Source: CAADGY01 sp900696665
GTDB taxonomy: Bacteria; Acidobacteriota; Terriglobia; Bryobacterales; Bryobacteraceae
Direction of reading: 5' to 3'
DNA: 5,637 nt
NCBI GenBank assembly: GCA_035063885.1
Contig: JAPSFM010000184.1
Location: 1 to 5,637, forward strand
Part shown: positions 5,630 through 5,637 of the stretch, one piece after another
Position numbering within the stretch: position 1 is the stretch's first letter
Layout of the letters: every line of letters starts with the position of its first letter
The notes under the pieces: generated by a model
What the model saw: the letters and a program-made list of their open reading frames with translations, nothing else
Database searches by the model: none
Told to the model about the DNA's origin: nothing
Translations under genes and position numbers: made by a program

Positions 5630-5637
5630 ACGGATGA

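Larger units (their letters stand above)
5392..5637. other. Non-coding leader/upstream region of the RRM gene
   Basis: These 246 bases contain no open frame with a plausible ribosome site or recognisable protein. On the - strand the stretch must hold the promoter and 5' leader of the RRM gene. A TAGACT hexamer (plus-strand AGTCTA, 5470-5475) could be a -10 element, but no matching -35 is seen. No tRNA-like structure was found. Confidence 0.5.

Overview
The window carries six protein genes in two convergent blocks. Three are on the + strand (7-3253) and three on the - strand (3250-5391), and the blocks meet tail to tail with stop codons overlapping by 4 bases. The DNA is GC-rich and densely coded. 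The gene repertoire suggests a soil-type bacterium, most plausibly of the Acidobacteriota or a similar lineage: a Tat-exported Gfo/Idh/MocA oxidoreductase, a bacterial RRM protein, and a divergent cold-shock-like protein with an unrecognised C-terminal domain. The taxonomic assignment is inference from gene content; no rRNA or tRNA is present to anchor it. No mobile element, CRISPR array or RNA gene was seen.

Left block (+): a complete aldo/keto reductase with all four catalytic residues (7-948); an endonuclease/exonuclease/phosphatase (EEP) family protein with a probable N-terminal export signal, starting only 5 bases later (954-1838); and, after a 71-base gap, a Gfo/Idh/MocA family dehydrogenase with a twin-arginine signal and a very good Shine-Dalgarno (1910-3253). 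The first two look translationally linked. The third may be in the same transcript or have its own promoter. Two NAD(P)-type oxidoreductases flanking a probably exported EEP hydrolase would fit sugar or polyol metabolism partly outside the cytoplasm, but no substrate can be read from the sequence.

Right block (-), in transcription order: an RRM RNA-binding protein with a Gly-rich tail (5391-5059, TTG start); a divergent cold-shock/OB-fold-like protein fused to an unrecognised domain (5029-4457, GTG start); and, after a 148-base gap holding interleaved inverted repeats, a radical SAM enzyme with an extra C-terminal cysteine cluster and a Gly/Asn-rich tail (4308-3250). The first two are 29 bases apart and look like an operon of RNA-binding proteins. 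The radical SAM gene is probably a separate unit.

The last 246 bases (5392-5637) are the leader side of the RRM gene. They hold no convincing gene, only an exact tandem 11-base duplication near the right edge. The window is mostly ordinary. The items most worth a second look are the RRM / CSD-like-fusion pair, the orphan radical SAM protein with its auxiliary cysteine set, and the dyad-rich gap between them.
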